Positions 52,301-64,000 of a DNA stretch of 64,000 bases are shown piece after piece; position 1 is the stretch's first letter, and every line of letters begins with the position of its first letter. Made by a program: the position numbers and the translations under genes. The notes under the pieces are model-generated. The model was not told the DNA's origin and ran no database searches. It saw only the letters and a list, made by a program, of their open reading frames with translations. The DNA is taken from the NCBI GenBank assembly GCA_031308135.1, contig JAHLJT010000631.1, positions 190,792,955-190,856,954 of the forward strand. Direction: 5' to 3'. The DNA comes from Acheta domesticus. Its lineage: Eukaryota > Arthropoda > Insecta > Orthoptera > Gryllidae.

Positions 52301-52499
52301 CACGTACTATCTCTCTCGTTCACTGCCCCTCAATCTCCATCGCCTCGTCTCCCCCATATTCATGTACCGCCACCCGCCCTGTCGCTCTGGCAGGCGTGTC
52401 CGCGCCGCCCGGGGCCTCACGCATAAATGAATTGCATGACGCCGAAATGGGAAAAGTAATTAATTAGCCTTCTTTGATAGCGATGGTTTACGAGACAGA

Positions 52500-53165
52500 G
52501 GCGGGCGCACGCGGACAAGCGCGCGCCAGGACCACGAGCAGCGCAGCGCCACTGGCGGACGCACGCACACATGCCCCCACACGTCCCCACCCGCCCTTAC
52601 TCGCCCACGCCCGCCCCTACCTGGACCCTCGCCGAACCCGCTCGACCTCGCCCATCCCCGCCCCCCCGCCCGCCCGCCCCTGACCCCGCCCGCCCGCCCC
52701 CCTGACTCCGCCCCCGCCCGCCCCCGCCCCCGCCCGCCTCCGCCCGCCCCCGTCCGCCCCCGCCCGCCCCCGACCGCCCCCGCCAGCCCCCGACCGCCCC
52801 CGACCGCCCCCGACCGCCCCCGACCGCCCCCGATCGCGCCCGCCCGCCCCCGACCGCCCCCGACCGCCCCCCGTCCGCACCGCCCGCCCCCCCGTCCCCG
52901 TCCGCCCCCGTCCGCCTCCACCCGCCCCCGTCCGCCCCCGCCCGCCCCCGTCCGCCCCCGCCCCTCACCGTCCGCCCCCGCCCCCGCCCGCCGCCGTTTG
53001 TCCCTCCATCCCCGCCCACTACGACCACGCCCGTCCGCCCACGCCCACCAAGCCCGCCTACGTCCTCCACGTCCTCCCACGTCCACCCATTCATCCCACA
53101 CCCGCCCACACCCATCCTACCTGCCCACGGCCGCCTACGCCCGCCCGCGCCCCCCGGCCCGCCCC
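52500..53165. repeat. GC-rich 10-bp minisatellite
   Basis: Units GCCCCCGACC, GCCCCCGTCC and GCCCCCGCCC alternate, most regularly at 52670-52990. Flanking ACGCCCGCC-type sequence is a looser version. Three minus-strand frames (up to 213 codons, Gly/Arg-rich) are open only because of the repeat. Confidence 0.82.
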
Positions 53166-53241
53166 CGCTAGAATGCTGGCTCCCACCCGCCGCCACGCTC
53201 AACAGCCTCTCCTACTTCGGCCACATGCAACCTCTCCCTTG

Positions 53242-53720
53242 CTCTACACTCACGCTCGTTCTAGTCCGGCACTTTCCACCCTCGTGGTAGTCTTCCCCGC
53301 CCACCTCGCCCTCCCGCCCATCCACACGCATTTTGGTAAGCCACCCACTCCTCACTTTCTCGTTTTCGCCCGTCCCGTCCTCGTCCACATGCCCACTACT
53401 TCACTCCGGATTCCACTCTAACTTCCTCCACCCTTATGTCCACTCACACTTACCCGCTCACCGGCGCGTTCGCCCCCGTAAACGCTGGTGCCCTTCCACC
53501 ACTCCCACTCCGGCCCCCGCCACGGCCCTGCATTCCCCCACCCCTACTCTACACTAACGTACGTTCTCGCTTACCCCTCCCCACCCCTGGGCTTGCCCTC
53601 CCCGCCGCGCTCGTCCCAACCCTACAAGCGCTTCCCTGCAAGTCACCGTCTCCCCACTTTTTCGGTTTCGCTCGACCCGTGCTCGTCCCCATGCCCGCTA
53701 CTTCATCCCCTTCCTTCGCC
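53242..53720 (+). repeat. Two diverged tandem copies, offset 305 bp
   Basis: 53242-53420 and 53547-53715 share CTCTACACT.ACG, TTGCCCTCCCCGCC-like, CCCCACTTT.TCG and CCATGCCC.CTACTTCA blocks in order. Confidence 0.65.
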
Positions 53721-53779
53721 AATGTTCCACCCCGTTCTCCATACCACGCTCGTTCCCATATCCGCCCCTCGCCGCTCAA

Positions 53780-54624
53780 ATGTCCGTTCCTAGACACATC
53801 CCCGAGCTTCCCTCCGCGCTCCTTATCCCACCTGCGCCCACATTTTTGCATGTTCCTTCCTTCATCCCTTTTCTCAGCGTAATATTTGTCCCCAGCTTCC
53901 GCGCCACACCCTCTTGCCTATCCAGCCTATGAAGGGCTCGCCTATCCAGCGACCTCACAAACCTCCATTCTAGCAGTTGCCCAACTGGCTTACAGATCCC
54001 GCCTCTGCGACCTTCCCGTCTACTTCACACCTCTCCCCGTTCGCACATACCTTCGCTCGCGCGTCCCGTACTCGCAATTGTTTTCAAACCGCCTCTACGC
54101 CTGCCCCGCGCCCGCTTACCCGCCTGTCTTGCTCCCATCCGCAATCTGCCCCCGCGCTATCACAGCGTCCTCTCACACGCCTAGGTGGACCCCGTCTCGT
54201 CCGTGCTCCCCCGCCATCAGGTCGTCCGCGCAGCCAGTGTCTGCTGTGCGTTCGCCCCATTCTCACGCCACGCCCACGCTCCCGTTCTGTCTCCCGCTCC
54301 TGCGCCTGCTCTCTCAACGCAGCAGTGCGCCCACTCAAACCTTCGTACTAGGCGTGTGAGCGGACGCTACGACGGTGCGACGGAAACGGCAAGGTCGCTG
54401 GGGGCGGGTCTCCAAGCCAGGGTAGGTGAGTGCTGAATGGGGGTTTGTGGGGTCGCTGAATAGGGCGACCCCACAACACTCATCGGCTGGATAGGCCAGA
54501 GGGCGCGGTAGCTGGGGACATTGTGCTGGGAAAGGGGACGAAGGCAGGGATGTGCAGGAAAGTGGGGGGCAGGTGGTATGGCGGGCACGGGGGAAGGCTC
54601 GGGGATGTGTCTAGGAACGGCCCT
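53780..54624. repeat. Inverted repeat with about 150-bp arms
   Basis: CGTTCCTAGACACATCCCCG near 53785 reappears reverse-complemented near 54600-54618. Similarity continues through the arms to GCCTATCCAGCC near 53920 and GGCTGGATAGGC near 54484. About 540 bp lie between the arms. Confidence 0.85.
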
Positions 54625-55370
54625 ACTGCTCCCCCAAACGCGCAAAGCGCCCTCTTCATAATCCTCATACTCACCGTGACCTCCACTTTTAGCTCTGCCC
54701 AAACCCCTCTCCAACCCTTTGACTCACTCGGTCGCGGCCGCTCCCACTCACACGCTTGTCTCGACCCTGACCTGTCTCCGCCCCGGCGCCGCGGTCAGGC
54801 TCGCCTGCTATGGCTTCGAGTCCCCGCCCCTGCTGCCTTCCCTCGCTGTTGCCCGCCCTCTCCACAACACCAAATACTTCGCTCCCGAGCTCATTCTCGC
54901 GGTCGCCCACGCGCCCCCCTCCCCGTCGCTTGGCCCCGTGCCCGCCCACGCACCGCTCTCGGAGCGGCACGTCCGTAGTCCCCCACGCAACCGCCGCCCC
55001 TGTCCCTGCGTCCGTCTATTCAATCCTTTGTCTCTCCCTCGTTCCGTCCCCCGTTATCATCACCACCACCCCTACGCATGTCCCCGTGCCTCCCTTTCCG
55101 GGCCGCCTACCCAGCGACCTCACAAACCTCCATTCTAGCACTCGCCCACTCGGCTTGGAGATCCCGCCTCTGTGACCTTCCCGCCTACTTCACTCCTCTC
55201 CCCGTTCGCACATAACTTCGCTCTCGCGTCCCGTACTCGCGGTTGTTTTCAACCGCCTCCACGCCTGCCCCGCGCCCGCTTACCCGCTTGTCTTGCTCCC
55301 ATCCGCTATCTGCCCCCGCGCTATCACAGCGTCCGCTCACACACCTAGGTGGACCCCGTCTCGTCCCCGC
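53940..55370 (+). repeat. Direct duplication, offset about 1165 bp
   Basis: 53940-54205 and 55104-55370 are nearly identical over about 265 bp, from CCAGCGACCTCACAAACC through CTACTTCAC and CGCGTCCCGTACTCGC to CTAGGTGGACCCCGTCTCG. The first copy lies inside the loop of the inverted repeat. Confidence 0.9.
54445..54476. repeat. Perfect hairpin, 12-bp stem
   Basis: TTGTGGGGTCGC and GCGACCCCACAA are separated by 8 bp. It sits at the inner edge of the right arm of the inverted repeat. Confidence 0.88.
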
Positions 55371-55439
55371 ATGTCCCCGCGCCTCCCTTTCCGGGGCGCC
55401 CTATCCGCGTCACCCTTTCCGCACCGTCCACCCGACGCG

Positions 55440-56345
55440 GCCGCCCACACGCCTGTTTCACATCCGCCCCCATCCGACGCCCCCGTGTTATCACCGTCCT
55501 CGCGCCCGCCCTTTCGTTTGCCCTCTCCCCCGCGCCGGCTCGCAACGCCTCTATCGCACCCTCCCTTTGTCTGGCCCGCCGCGCCCGCTCGCACGCCTGT
55601 ATCATGTCCCCGTCCTTCCACCGTCTTCCTACCCACCCTTTCCCCTGCCACCCTCACGCCGCGTCCACTCACACACCCGTATCGCCCCGCCCCATCCGAG
55701 TCCCGCGTGCTATCACCGTCCTCGCGCCCGCCCTTTCGCCTGCTCTTCCCCGCCGCGCCAGCTCACACGCCTGTGCCACCGCCGCCCCATCCGAACCCCC
55801 GTGCTGTCACCGTCTTTGTACCCTCCCTTTCGCCTGCGTCTTTCACCTCCACTCACACGCCTGTATCGCCTCCGCCCATCCGACGCCCCCGTGCTATCAC
55901 CGTTCTCGTACCCTCCCTTTCGCCTGCGTCTTTCACCTCCGCTCACACGCCTGTATCGCGTCCGCCCCATCCGACGCCCGCGTGCTATTACCGTCCTCGC
56001 GCCCGCCCTTTCGCCTGCCCTGCCTCGCCGCGCTAGCTCACACGCCTGTGTCGCCGCCACCCCATCCGAACCCCCGTGCTATCACAGTCTTCGTACCCTC
56101 CCTTTCGCCTGCGTCTTTCGCCTCCACTCACACGCCTGTATCGCCTCCGCCCTATCCGACGCCCGCGTGCTATCACCGTCCTCGCGCCCCGCCGTTTCGC
56201 CTGCCCTGCCCCGCCTCGTCAGCTCACACGTCTGTATCGGACCCACCCCATCCGACGCCCGCGTGCTATCACCGTCCTCGTACCTTCCCTTTCGCCTGCC
56301 CTACCCCGCCGCGCCCGCTCACACGCTTGTCTCGCCCCTCCCCGC
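55440..56345 (+). repeat. 90/95-bp higher-order tandem repeat
   Basis: CACGCCTG-like starts occur at 55448, 55592, 55672, 55766, 55856, 55946, 56041, 56131, 56227 and 56322. From 55766 the spacing is 90, 90, 95, 90, 96 and 95 bp. Two unit types mix: one with CTTTCGCCTGCGTCTTTC, the other with CTTTCGCCTGCCCTGCC. All three plus-strand frames are open across it, including one of 476 codons (55243-56673). That is expected from stop-poor tandem DNA. Confidence 0.88.
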
Positions 56346-56699
56346 GCCCGCCCCGCCCGGGCGTTTGCATGCAAATTGTTTTATCGACGCGGCCGCGGGC
56401 TTTGCGCGCCGTCCGTCAAAGGGATCCGCCGGCCGGGCTTCGAGGCGCGGCAGCTCGCACAACGGCGCTCCCCGCTCGCTTATGGACTGCGCGCGGCCTT
56501 CGGGTCGCCCGTTCGGTGCCTGCTCTCAAGGAAATGCTCGCGACGGTTTCACCCACGTAAATTATTGTCACAAATGTGGCGGATGGGGGTTAGGATCAGA
56601 GGGAGCAAAACTCGCTTATGAGAGGGAGGGGATCACTACAACCGAGGGGAAGAAGCCCTGGTCTCGGTATTAATTGGGAAGCACATACTTACTTAAACA

Positions 56700-59600
56700 T
56701 ATTTATTATTATGAAGTTATCTATGATAATGTGGCCATCTCATGGTGGCTGAAGGCTCTTGAAAAGGTTATACAGATCTTACGAGGCACATGATCTCCGC
56801 GCAGCTCTCAGTCACGCTGAACCTAACGAACATGGCGCCAGTCATCAATCTAACCCTCCAGCAGTCCGAGCTCAAGAAGGTCGTCGTGTGTAGGGATGCA
56901 TGGGGTTATACGAGCACGGGTCACGTGACACTGATGACGTGCGGGTCTTTTCAGTTGCAGATCTTTTGCAAACACCTACGTCTCAGACAGCGCCGAGGTC
57001 GGTTTCTGCTGACTGCAGTCTATTCTTTTGCTGTTGAGTCGTCAGCAGGCCGACCACAAACACCTGTCTGGACTGTGTCACCGTGACCCGAATAACTCAT
57101 ACCCATGCGTTTACTGAATATGTTTTTCCTAAATACAAACAAATATTCCTTCTGTGACATTATCGTAAGTAATAGCACGAGTGCTTTGGAAATTGTCGAT
57201 AAATCCCCGACTCGCAAAACGAGGAGAGGATTTATCTGAGAATTTACGAAGCATGAGTGGTATTTAATAAGATTATTTCACAAATGAAATTACTTCCAAC
57301 AGAATTACAGAATGTGACAAATATTGAAAATAACTGGAAACTTGTTAAAATCAAATTGGTTATGTTATAGTGCATATGCGGTTTGTTTACATCGACGCAG
57401 CGATCGATATATTCCGCCTCGTAAGATTGATGAGTTGCAATTTATTATTGGCTAGTAGGGAGAAGCGGTAAGAAAATCTAATAGAAAAGGCGATATATTT
57501 TTGAAGTGCACCGCCTTGATTGGCGCATTAATATGTGTAGATAAACACTATTGGTTTTAATTTCACGAGTGTCATATTAAAATACATTAATATTAAATTA
57601 AATTACATGTGCAAAGAAGTTACATTTTGCCACAATGATAAAAAGTAACAAGGAAAGTATTAAACTTCGAATAAGCATATCAGTTTTGTGCTACCGTGCT
57701 AGAGCTCTGGAAACTGGTTATTGTAAAAACTGTGGATAACTCCAAAACATGTAGTCGGTGAAGCGTTCAGCACTGATGTTACAGAATGTCAAGTATTTGG
57801 TTTTCTTAACTGCTTCTTTTATATAAGTTACTATCATACAATTTTAAAATTATTGTTTTCTTTTCACTTTAATTTTCTTATTTTACATGGGTAAATTCTT
57901 AAACTTTTTTAGGTAAAGACCTTCAGTACAGAGCAAACATTGCAAAATCACACGTCATAAAGTGCACAGATTTAAACGACGTTCTTAAAGATACTAATCT
58001 TCTCTGTGAAATAATGCCACTTCGTTGTCGGGATGTAGGATACCAAACAACAGATAGTGTTGATTTAGTCTGCGCATGATCGCTTGAAGTGCATTTCATT
58101 CTTTTACAATTTTATGGATTTTGTGATCAGTCTTCCAAAATAAACGGTACTCTAGAAATCAAAGAATTTTGTGCGATATGTAGTCATTGCCTTTTCCTGC
58201 CACGACACTGTCTTCGTAACGTTCAGGGAAACGAAGATAATTGAAATTACGTACGACCTGATTTTTCAAGTTCACATTTTCGCGTGCTTAGAATAGGAAA
58301 CTATGACCCAACGGCCAGCGCGATTACTTACCACTCTCCATCTCGGTTTCTCTCTATTTCTCAATTTGTTACATCTACACACACATCGCTAATAATTACA
58401 CCTACCCCTTTGTATCATCTGATCTGGTCTTCATCTGATCTGTCGCCACAATACAAAAGCTATTAGCTCACTGGGACACATCGTTTTACGTTTTTATTAA
58501 ATCCGGTTCCTGTTAGTAGATGAAATAGAACAATTCTGCGAAATATTCTTGTAGTTAGAGCCACCTTTGGGCCCGTAATTTCTTCAAGTGAAATTGCCGT
58601 AAAACACCGTCTCTTGAAATGAAACGTGACTCGTTTGTTCCCGTAAACTTCATGGGAAATTCGGAAAGATTCTGTTGTAGACTACTGATACTGGTATACG
58701 AATTTTCGTCATTTCGTATAAAATTCGGGATGATCAAAGCAGGTTCTCGACAGTTTGTCACTTGTATTTCTCCCCTATCATTACATTGCTACGTCATTAT
58801 CATCTATTCATTTTCTAATTCACCCAACCTTATCTGAGCTGGAAAGAGCAAGGAAAACCAACTCACATAAACGAATAAACCTAGTGTGTCATGGCCATGT
58901 AAAATGAAGTAAACATTAGGTTAAGAAAGTTCTTTTATATTTTACATTCTTAAAAATTTTAAAGTAATGAATGCATTTTTCGATTCTGATACCGTTACAC
59001 CGAGATGACATGTCTTGCTTTTTCTGAGTGGATTGTTATATTTTATATTATTGAATCATTGTATTGTAATTTTTTATGTAGTGAATTATAGAAAATTAAT
59101 GCCGTGAGCAGCAAACGCAGCCTACATAGCTTTTTCTATTCAACCTCTCAACGTCTACATCCATCACATATGAAATGAATTTAGTTGCGTAGTAAAAAAT
59201 ATCACATCAGCTATCAATTTTGAGAAATCAGAATATCCAAAACATTAAAAGTATAATACTCGGAAATTTTTTGTTACCTTCCTCCACTTTCAACATTTTA
59301 AACTAATTTTCAAGCTTCATCATTTTGACCATCAAGTTGTATTAATTGTTTCCATGTGTATCTTGTATATCAAATTGAATAGATCATTTATAGTTCTCAG
59401 GAATGTATGTGTCAAACGGTGACCAGATCTAAAATTTAAAAAATGGAGCACTTTTCATCAACATAACTTTAACACTTATTTAGCTGAAATGACCCATATT
59501 TTACTTCAATAAAAAATGCACTGTATAATACCGAATCAGTCGTAATAATTATGAATTACATGGGGCATCTTTTATATTTTTTGATGGAGTTATATGACTG

Positions 59601-60340
59601 GTCATTACTAGATTCTAGTAGCAATGTAGATAAAAGGAATCTGATGGGAATACCGGCGTATCAACACTTTTCCTCCCCTTAGTCTTATGAAAATCAAGAT
59701 TTCATGAAATAATACTTGCACAATATAATTCAGTGTGTTATCTTCTATACTAACATGAAATTTTTAAAAAATTGAAGCCGTTTTTTGAAAAATTCTTAAT
59801 TACATATTTTTGGAGAATGCCCGGATAAAAATTTGCACCAAAATTGCACAATTATTAATATTTTTAAATAATTGTTCCTAAAATATTTTACAGATCTAAA
59901 ATTGTGGAATAAATGTCATTGAGAAAGATCTATGACTTTCACTTTGGAGGCGTAGGAAACGTTTGAAAAATAGTTTAACCATTGCAATTTTGCAAACTTT
60001 GAGTTTGAGTTTGAAACTTTGAGTTTGAAAATTTTTATTATTTCTCAATTACAAAGGCACTTCCCTATTTGAGCAACAACATTAAAGAAAAAACACAACC
60101 ATCTTCCAGAAAATTTTATAAATGATACAAGGGTTTCACGTTGTACCTACCGTCAAAACTGAAAATATCTAAATGATGAGCGGAAGCAAGTTTGATCTCA
60201 AAAGCTTCTAATGTGGCTGAGATGCATAACAACATCAATTCATGCACACAGAGAGACAGACAGACATCCCAATTTTGTAATAGAAAACTGCGTATATCTT
60301 TTCGCTAATCTTAATAATCTTTGGAACACCACTAATCGAC
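56700..60340. other. Mostly AT-rich spacer
   Basis: No gene recognised. A stem-loop GATAAATCC...GGATTTATC lies at 57198-57236. A GAC/AGAC patch at 60247-60268 recalls the tetranucleotide patch of the 306-bp-subunit repeat, but I see no further alignment. Confidence 0.45.
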
Positions 60341-60341
60341 C

Positions 60342-60941
60342 TTAACCTTCCAGCGGGCGCGTGTCGTAAATTTTACATTCAATGACTCTTGAAAAAATCG
60401 CAGAAATTGTAGGACAATTTAATTTTAGGTCGCATTATAATATCTAAGAATGATATTTACTACCAAAAAACATATCCGTTTGATAAACGTTCGTATTTAG
60501 TACCAAAAATATCTTGTTCCAATCCAGTATCGTTCTGATGCTCGTCTATAATTTCAACATTCTTTTACTGTCACTGTTACTATCCAGTTCATGATCTTCC
60601 TCCAATCAGTCAGCTCTTGAAGAATATTCTGATTTTCGTTCACATGAATCCTTTTCTGGACATTTTACAGAAAAATTCGATTAGGCCAAATTATTATACA
60701 ATATTTTAATACAACAACCGGCGCGCAGCGTAAAGTTTACGTTACTATGCACTTATCCCGAATAGAGCGTTACAAAAACTGAATATAGCGTGCAAACTAA
60801 ACAGTGGCTGCAGGAATGCATCACTAAAGATACCTGCAAGTGCAAGAACGCAGAAGTCTTTGATAACAATGAGTTGACAGCAAAACAAAAAAATATGCTA
60901 TTGTCGTAAAATTTGCGACAGCGCGCCCGCTGGAAGATTAA
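60342..60941. mobile_element. Non-autonomous piggyBac-like element with TTAA duplications
   Basis: The element is 60346-60937 (592 bp). TTAA stands immediately outside both ends (60342-60345 and 60938-60941), the specific target of piggyBac transposases. The ends are inverted: CCTTCCAGCGGGCGCG on the left and, reverse-complemented, TCTTCCAGCGGGCGCG on the right. The similarity extends to TGTCG.AAATTTTAC. The interior is too short for a transposase. A small plus-strand frame near 60790-60910 reads QWLQECITKDTCKCKNAEVF; I cannot link it to a known protein. Confidence 0.9.
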
Positions 60942-61099
60942 TCCTGAAGTATGTGTGAAGTTTAGCTGAAAAGAGCTTTAAACACAGAGTTTTCAATCAA
61001 ACATTCGAAATCGCATTGTTGAAGATTTCAATATTAAACGTGCGGTGTTGTGCTAAATAACACAACTGTATCTATGGCAACAAGTCGATTGTCTGGGAG
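60942..61099. other. Short spacer
   Basis: Nothing recognised. Confidence 0.35.
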
Positions 61100-61470
61100 G
61101 AGTGTCACGGAAGCGGAGCGGCGCCAGAGGTGGTTGTGCTGCGCTGCGGGAGGCGACGCGACCCGTCACAGCTGACGAAGGCGGAGGCCAAGGCGGAGGT
61201 AGAGGCAGCAAGATGGATGACGTCATTACCTACACAGAGCTGGGTGCGGCCCCGCTGCGGGAGTCACGGCTTCGGGCCACGGATATTGATGGTCGCGCTA
61301 AAGGCGATATTTCATAATTTCGTCTCGCCTGCCTCCTTTACACAGCCCTCTTCCTGTTTAACCGTCTCGGCCGGATCTCCATCACATGCAGACATTCCGC
61401 TGCCTCACGCCCTTGCTGACTCGCCGCCGCCTCTTCGTTATTCTTTCGCCGCCGGCTCCGCTACTTGCTA
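61100..61470. other. GC-rich island
   Basis: CpG-rich. Overlapping frames (71 and 160 codons, +) are unrecognised. A first exon is conceivable but there is no supporting downstream exon. Confidence 0.4.
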
Positions 61471-62376
61471 TAAGCAGGGTTTTTTCCAGGAAAAATTCAT
61501 GGAAAGTGTTTTTCAAATCGGTCGAAGGAGCCGGAAAAACCGGCAATTCAGTTACATTCAAAGGAAAGACAGTTTAAAATCCGAAGCATACACAAACACA
61601 CCTGAAATATGATATCGTATTTTATTCAGAGCATAAATACTCAACATTGTAATTGAATTATATTGTTGCACATGAAAACATTCAACTTGCAGTATCTTCT
61701 TTAATAGAAATATTTATACTATTAGCCCGTTTCTCAGTCGTTTATTATAAAAAATTTTAATTATAAATTAGCGTATTATCGTTTCAAAGCAAAATATATT
61801 AATTTCATTAATTGGTAATTATTAGTTGTTTTTTCGGAGGGGGATTCTATATTCTACGGAGAGGGAAACTACCTCCCTTTATAACTCAGAAAACATTGTT
61901 TGGAAATTTCTGTCTTCCGTTTACCCATTGCCATCTCACTGTGCCATCATTGCCATCTCACTGTGTTATTCTTCATTTCTCGTAGCATTTTTCCTTTCTC
62001 TTGTCATTCTTAACTCTTGTCGATTTCTTCATCTCACCCTTTCCACGATCTGCTACATTCGGGGTCTCTTCATCTTTCCGATGGGAAACCCAACCTGCTT
62101 CTTCATATTTTGGCGCAAAACATGGCTTCCTTTATTGTAATACAGAATTATTTACAAACCATTTCCTTCTGAACCTATCTATTGTAAGCATATTATTGGA
62201 GTTTTCTGGATCAAGTCTCGCAAAAGGATAAGCCACTTTTATTCTGGACGTGATGTGAAAAATAATGACAAATCAGAAGTTCATATATCAAGAATTATAT
62301 TCTCTGATGTAAATCAAGGATGTTTGCAAACCATCGAGCTGAAGATATTTAAATAATACTTTATAAAATTGATGAT
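61471..62376. other. Spacer, nothing recognised
   Basis: AT-rich with frames up to 104 codons that match nothing I know. Confidence 0.4.
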
Positions 62377-62433
62377 AAAATAATAATAATAGTAATAATA
62401 ATAGTAATAATAATAGTAATAATAATAGTAATT

Positions 62434-62469
<36 letters not shown>
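62377..62469. repeat. (TAA)n microsatellite with TAG interruptions
   Basis: A TAATAATAG-type array followed by pure TAA. No LINE end is visible in the flanks. Confidence 0.9.
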
Positions 62470-62470
<1 letters not shown>

Positions 62471-63639
62471 ACAGATACGAAACATTAAAATTTAGTTTTA
62501 AGAAAGATTCCGAAGAACACCATTCTTTTGCAATTGTTATTTCTGAGTAGTAACATTGTATCCACGCTTTTGTGAGAAAAATAAAATGAGATAAAACAAT
62601 TTGGTTTTTGTATCATAGATAAGATATTTGATAGATGCACGTTATACTTTTCAAGTTTTAATTGATGAACTTGTAATTAAAATCTAAATTAATAAGGTCC
62701 TTCTCATTTCTGAAAATATCAGAGAGATACTCTAAATGAAAAATATTCCTCGTGTAGTATTATAGAAGTTCCGAGTCAATCGCCGTGACTTGTAATTAAT
62801 TGTATCTATACTATCATAATGTTTACGTAGTCTTTTATACGTTGTGATAGTATTATTGGTAATCAAACTATTCTCAATATTGATACTTTCAAGATTTTTT
62901 TCTCGCAAGTAGATGATCTACTCCCATCGCAATTTATTAATATAAATAATTGTGGCAAACCGCTCTTAAATGATGTACGGATAAGTATCATTATTTTGTG
63001 TTGGAATTGCTATACTACTTTTATTGGATAAAAAGATGTATTGTGGGAATTTCTCAAATAGACAGAGTTGTGATTGAGAATTGAGAGAATTGTGAGTGAT
63101 TTGTTCCAATTTTTGACAGAGCAACTTGTTCTTGTCGATTAATTGAGGGATTTTTTACAAGGGCAAAGAAGTTAGTTTAATTTTTATGAAGTTTTCAGGA
63201 GTTTTCATTTTCCCATGTTTTGTGTCATTGTATGTTTGATTTACTCCTAATGTATTTCCAAATATCTTATTTCAGATGAATGTAATTAAGGTACATTTGT
63301 TAAAGCTCTATTAACTTCAATTTCAGCGAATTAATTACCAAATACTATATATTTACGAGTTAGTATCCATGCGTTTTACTCCAATTTAGATTTATTAAAA
63401 TGTATTTCATAAATATGGTTTAAGAATTCGTATGTTTTTATATTTTTGTTGAAGTCATCCAAAATATATCATAAATTAGTAAATATAACGTGATTTTTTA
63501 TATTAATGGAATTATAAGATATACGTTTATTACAGATAGAGGTTAATAGTTTTATAAGATCTATGGCCATAAAATTAATATAAAATATTTTTTCATTATT
63601 GTGTTATATATTTTTTTTCAATTCCCATCCTATTTGAGT
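62470..63639. other. AT-rich spacer, nothing recognised
   Basis: Very AT-rich; no frames or repeats of note. Confidence 0.5.
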
Positions 63640-64000
63640 GGAGACTACGTGACGAGCGAACGTATTCCAAAGGCCGCATTTGGGTGACCCACATCCGCAG
63701 CGACAGACGGGAAGCGAAGCATTTTCCTGAGGCGCGGAATCCATCTCGACGGGTGTCGAAGACGCTGGAATTTTCGCATCAACGCGAGGCGGAGCCCCGC
63801 CACGCCCACCTCGTCACCCCTTCCCATCCCCCCCCCCACCACCCCCGCCGTCGATGCCCTGGATCGATCGCGTCTCGGACGCCCGACGTCTTTTACGTCG
63901 CGCAACCATTCGCAACCACAGCCTCCTCGCGGGAGAAAGGCCCCACGCAGGCCAAGGCTCCCTCGTTTTGGAGCTTCTTTCCGCTTGAAAGTGGCATTGT
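63640..64000. other. GC-rich island running off the window
   Basis: CpG-rich with a C-run at 63827-63845. A frame at 63645-63905 (-) is unrecognised and may be compositional. A promoter or exon beyond the edge cannot be judged. Confidence 0.4.

Noticed and set aside
52460..53202. Gly/Arg-rich minus-strand frames of about 200 codons
   Set aside because: They are translation of the 10-bp minisatellite in several frames.
55243..56673. A 476-codon plus-strand frame
   Set aside because: It runs across the 90/95-bp tandem array, the other two frames are also open, and composition is Pro/Ser/Arg-rich with no domain.
59400..60330. A fourth copy of the 306-bp-subunit repeat
   Set aside because: Similar AT-rich style and a GACAGACAGAC patch are present, but I could not align subunits or ends.

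Overview
The window looks like an intergenic, transposon-rich stretch of an arthropod genome, most likely an insect. The reasons are a BEL/Pao LTR retrotransposon, tRNA-derived SINEs, R4/Dong-type LINE remnants beside (TAA)n arrays, mariner, pogo, hAT and piggyBac derivatives, AT-rich spacer DNA broken by short GC-rich islands, and no operon-like gene layout. I could not identify a single convincing host gene. Most long open frames lie in GC-rich tandem repeats and are open in several frames at once, so I did not call them.

Layout. 1-5 kb: AT-rich DNA with two palindromes, a degenerate fragment of a recurrent arthropod ORF family (about 940-1500), a complete non-autonomous hAT element (1995-2766, 8-bp target duplication), one copy of an unnamed dispersed repeat (3518-3862) and a 9-bp GC-rich minisatellite (4290-4741). 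5.58-13.28 kb: a complete BEL/Pao element on the minus strand. Its LTRs differ by one T, it has a 5-bp target duplication, and its Gag-Pol frame is broken by two frameshifts. 14.6-17.6 kb: three SINE copies, one of them split by a pogo/Tigger-like element, followed by the second copy of the unnamed repeat. 19.7-20.9 kb: GC-rich triplet repeats and a perfect hairpin.

21.7-26.8 kb: two copies of a non-coding repeat built from about 306-bp tandem subunits, with a decayed R4/Dong-type LINE 3' region between them. 28-34 kb: SINE, LINE 5' and 3' fragments embedded in TAA arrays, a palindromic 174-bp MITE inserted at a LINE stop codon, and an internally deleted mariner. 34.5-38.6 kb: two SINEs with visible tRNA heads and the N-terminal half of the same recurrent ORF family seen at 0.9 kb. 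43-44.7 kb: the third and longest 306-bp-subunit repeat. 45.3-47.8 kb: a 16-bp minisatellite, a 75-bp satellite and two SINE/minisatellite pairs. 49.7-51.1 kb: two more SINEs. 52.3-56.5 kb: a 4-kb GC-rich locus of nested tandem, direct and inverted repeats. 60.3-60.9 kb: a piggyBac-like element with TTAA duplications. The remaining AT-rich spacers show nothing I can recognise.

Functionally the window is a record of nested mobile-element insertion, not a set of cooperating genes. The points most worth following up are the 306-bp-subunit repeat family, the roughly 550-bp SINE family, the association of LINE ends with TAA arrays, and the compound tandem repeat in the BEL leader. All family assignments come from reading motifs by eye; no database search was run.
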